Origin: Thermoflexales bacterium | GTDB lineage: Bacteria; Chloroflexota; Anaerolineae; J036; Brachytrichaceae | Length of the DNA: 5,149 nucleotides | Assembly: GCA_017998555.1 (NCBI GenBank) | Contig: JAGOCU010000186.1 | Location: 1-5,149, forward strand | Reading direction: 5' to 3' | Shown here: positions 4,931 through 5,149 of the stretch, one piece after another | Position numbering within the stretch: the stretch's first letter is position 1 | Layout of the letters: every line of letters begins with the position of its first letter | The notes under the pieces: generated by a model | The model's input: only the letters and a program-made list of their open reading frames with translations | Database searches by the model: none | Told to the model about the DNA's origin: nothing | Program-made: the position numbers and the translations under genes

Positions 4931-5149
4931 CTACCCCATCCCCCGCAATTCACTCTCGTTCAGGACCACCACGCCCAGGCTCTGGGCCTTGGCCAATTTG
5001 CTGCCCGCGGATTCGCCGGCCACCAGGAAGCTGGTCTTCTTGCTCACGCTGTCGCCGACCTTGCCTCCGCGCGCCTCGATCCAGGCGGCGATCTCCTCGC
5101 GCGGCTGGCTGAGCGTGCCGGTGATGACAAAGGTCTTGCCCGCAAACGG
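4931..5149 (-). CDS. ligA: NAD-dependent DNA ligase LigA, C-terminal BRCT domain (5' part outside window)
   Basis: On the minus strand the frame is open from the window edge and stops at TAG (4933-4931), giving the last 72 residues. They match a LigA BRCT domain: GKTFVITGTLSQPREEIAAW, then IEARGGKVGDSVSKKTSFLV, then AGESAGSKLAKAQSLGVVVL and NESELRGM. NAD-dependent ligase seals nicks with 3'-OH and 5'-phosphate ends in replication and repair. The BRCT domain is its C-terminal DNA-contacting module. The pattern TGTL...R.E....IE..GGKV..SVSKKT..LV.GE..GSKL.KA..LG is diagnostic for LigA rather than for other BRCT proteins. The catalytic part lies beyond base 5149. The transposase gene follows 32 bp downstream and could be read by the same transcript. 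Confidence 0.95.
   Translation of the reverse strand, partial: PFAGKTFVITGTLSQPREEIAAWIEARGGKVGDSVSKKTSFLVAGESAGSKLAKAQSLGVVVLNESELRGMG

Noticed and set aside
1..5149. tRNA, rRNA, CRISPR array, riboswitch or replication origin
   Set aside because: No cloverleaf-like gene, spaced direct repeats or known RNA motif was noticed by eye. Gene density leaves only the gaps 1885-1942, 2742-2855 and 4899-4930, all described.

Overview
The window reads as one piece of a GC-rich bacterial chromosome, densely packed with genes on both strands. The lineage cannot be fixed from the sequence. A FemAB-type transferase, a cytosolic GH1 glycosidase, a WXG100-like protein with a C-terminal extension, and a Y1 transposase of the 'MPQSL...VHIVFSTK' type together would fit Chloroflexota (Anaerolineae-like). 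Planctomycetota is the main alternative. This is an inference from the mix of families.

Layout. (1) 1-1884, plus strand: the 3' end of a FemAB-family aminoacyltransferase gene, then, after 3 nt, a complete family 1 glycoside hydrolase gene. (2) 1885-1942: a convergent gap almost filled by a perfect 53-bp hairpin palindrome. (3) 1943-2741, minus strand: a two-gene unit of a four-helix membrane protein followed 7 nt later by yraN (UPF0102 nuclease-fold protein). (4) 2742-2855: a divergent control region with a plausible sigma70-type promoter for each side. (5) 2856-4441, plus strand: a three-part protein (WXG100-like helical hairpin, glycine zipper, C-terminal domain with a JAMM-like HTHP/SxxD signature), overlapping by ATGA a small TPR-like lipoprotein gene. 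(6) 4446-5149, minus strand: an intact single-domain Y1 (HUH) transposase gene downstream of the 3' end of ligA, of which only the BRCT domain lies in the window.

The most interesting block is region 5. It looks like a secreted effector of type VII (WXG100) style coupled to a cell-surface lipoprotein that may be its immunity or accessory partner. It sits as a cassette between housekeeping genes (yraN and ligA) and next to a transposase gene. No type VII secretion machinery gene is present in the window. Two other signals deserve attention. The long palindrome between convergent genes lacks a U-tract on either strand, so it is not a textbook terminator. In addition, all three genes that seem to have their own promoter carry a TANNNT -10-like box only 7-9 nt before the ATG, suggesting leaderless or near-leaderless transcripts.
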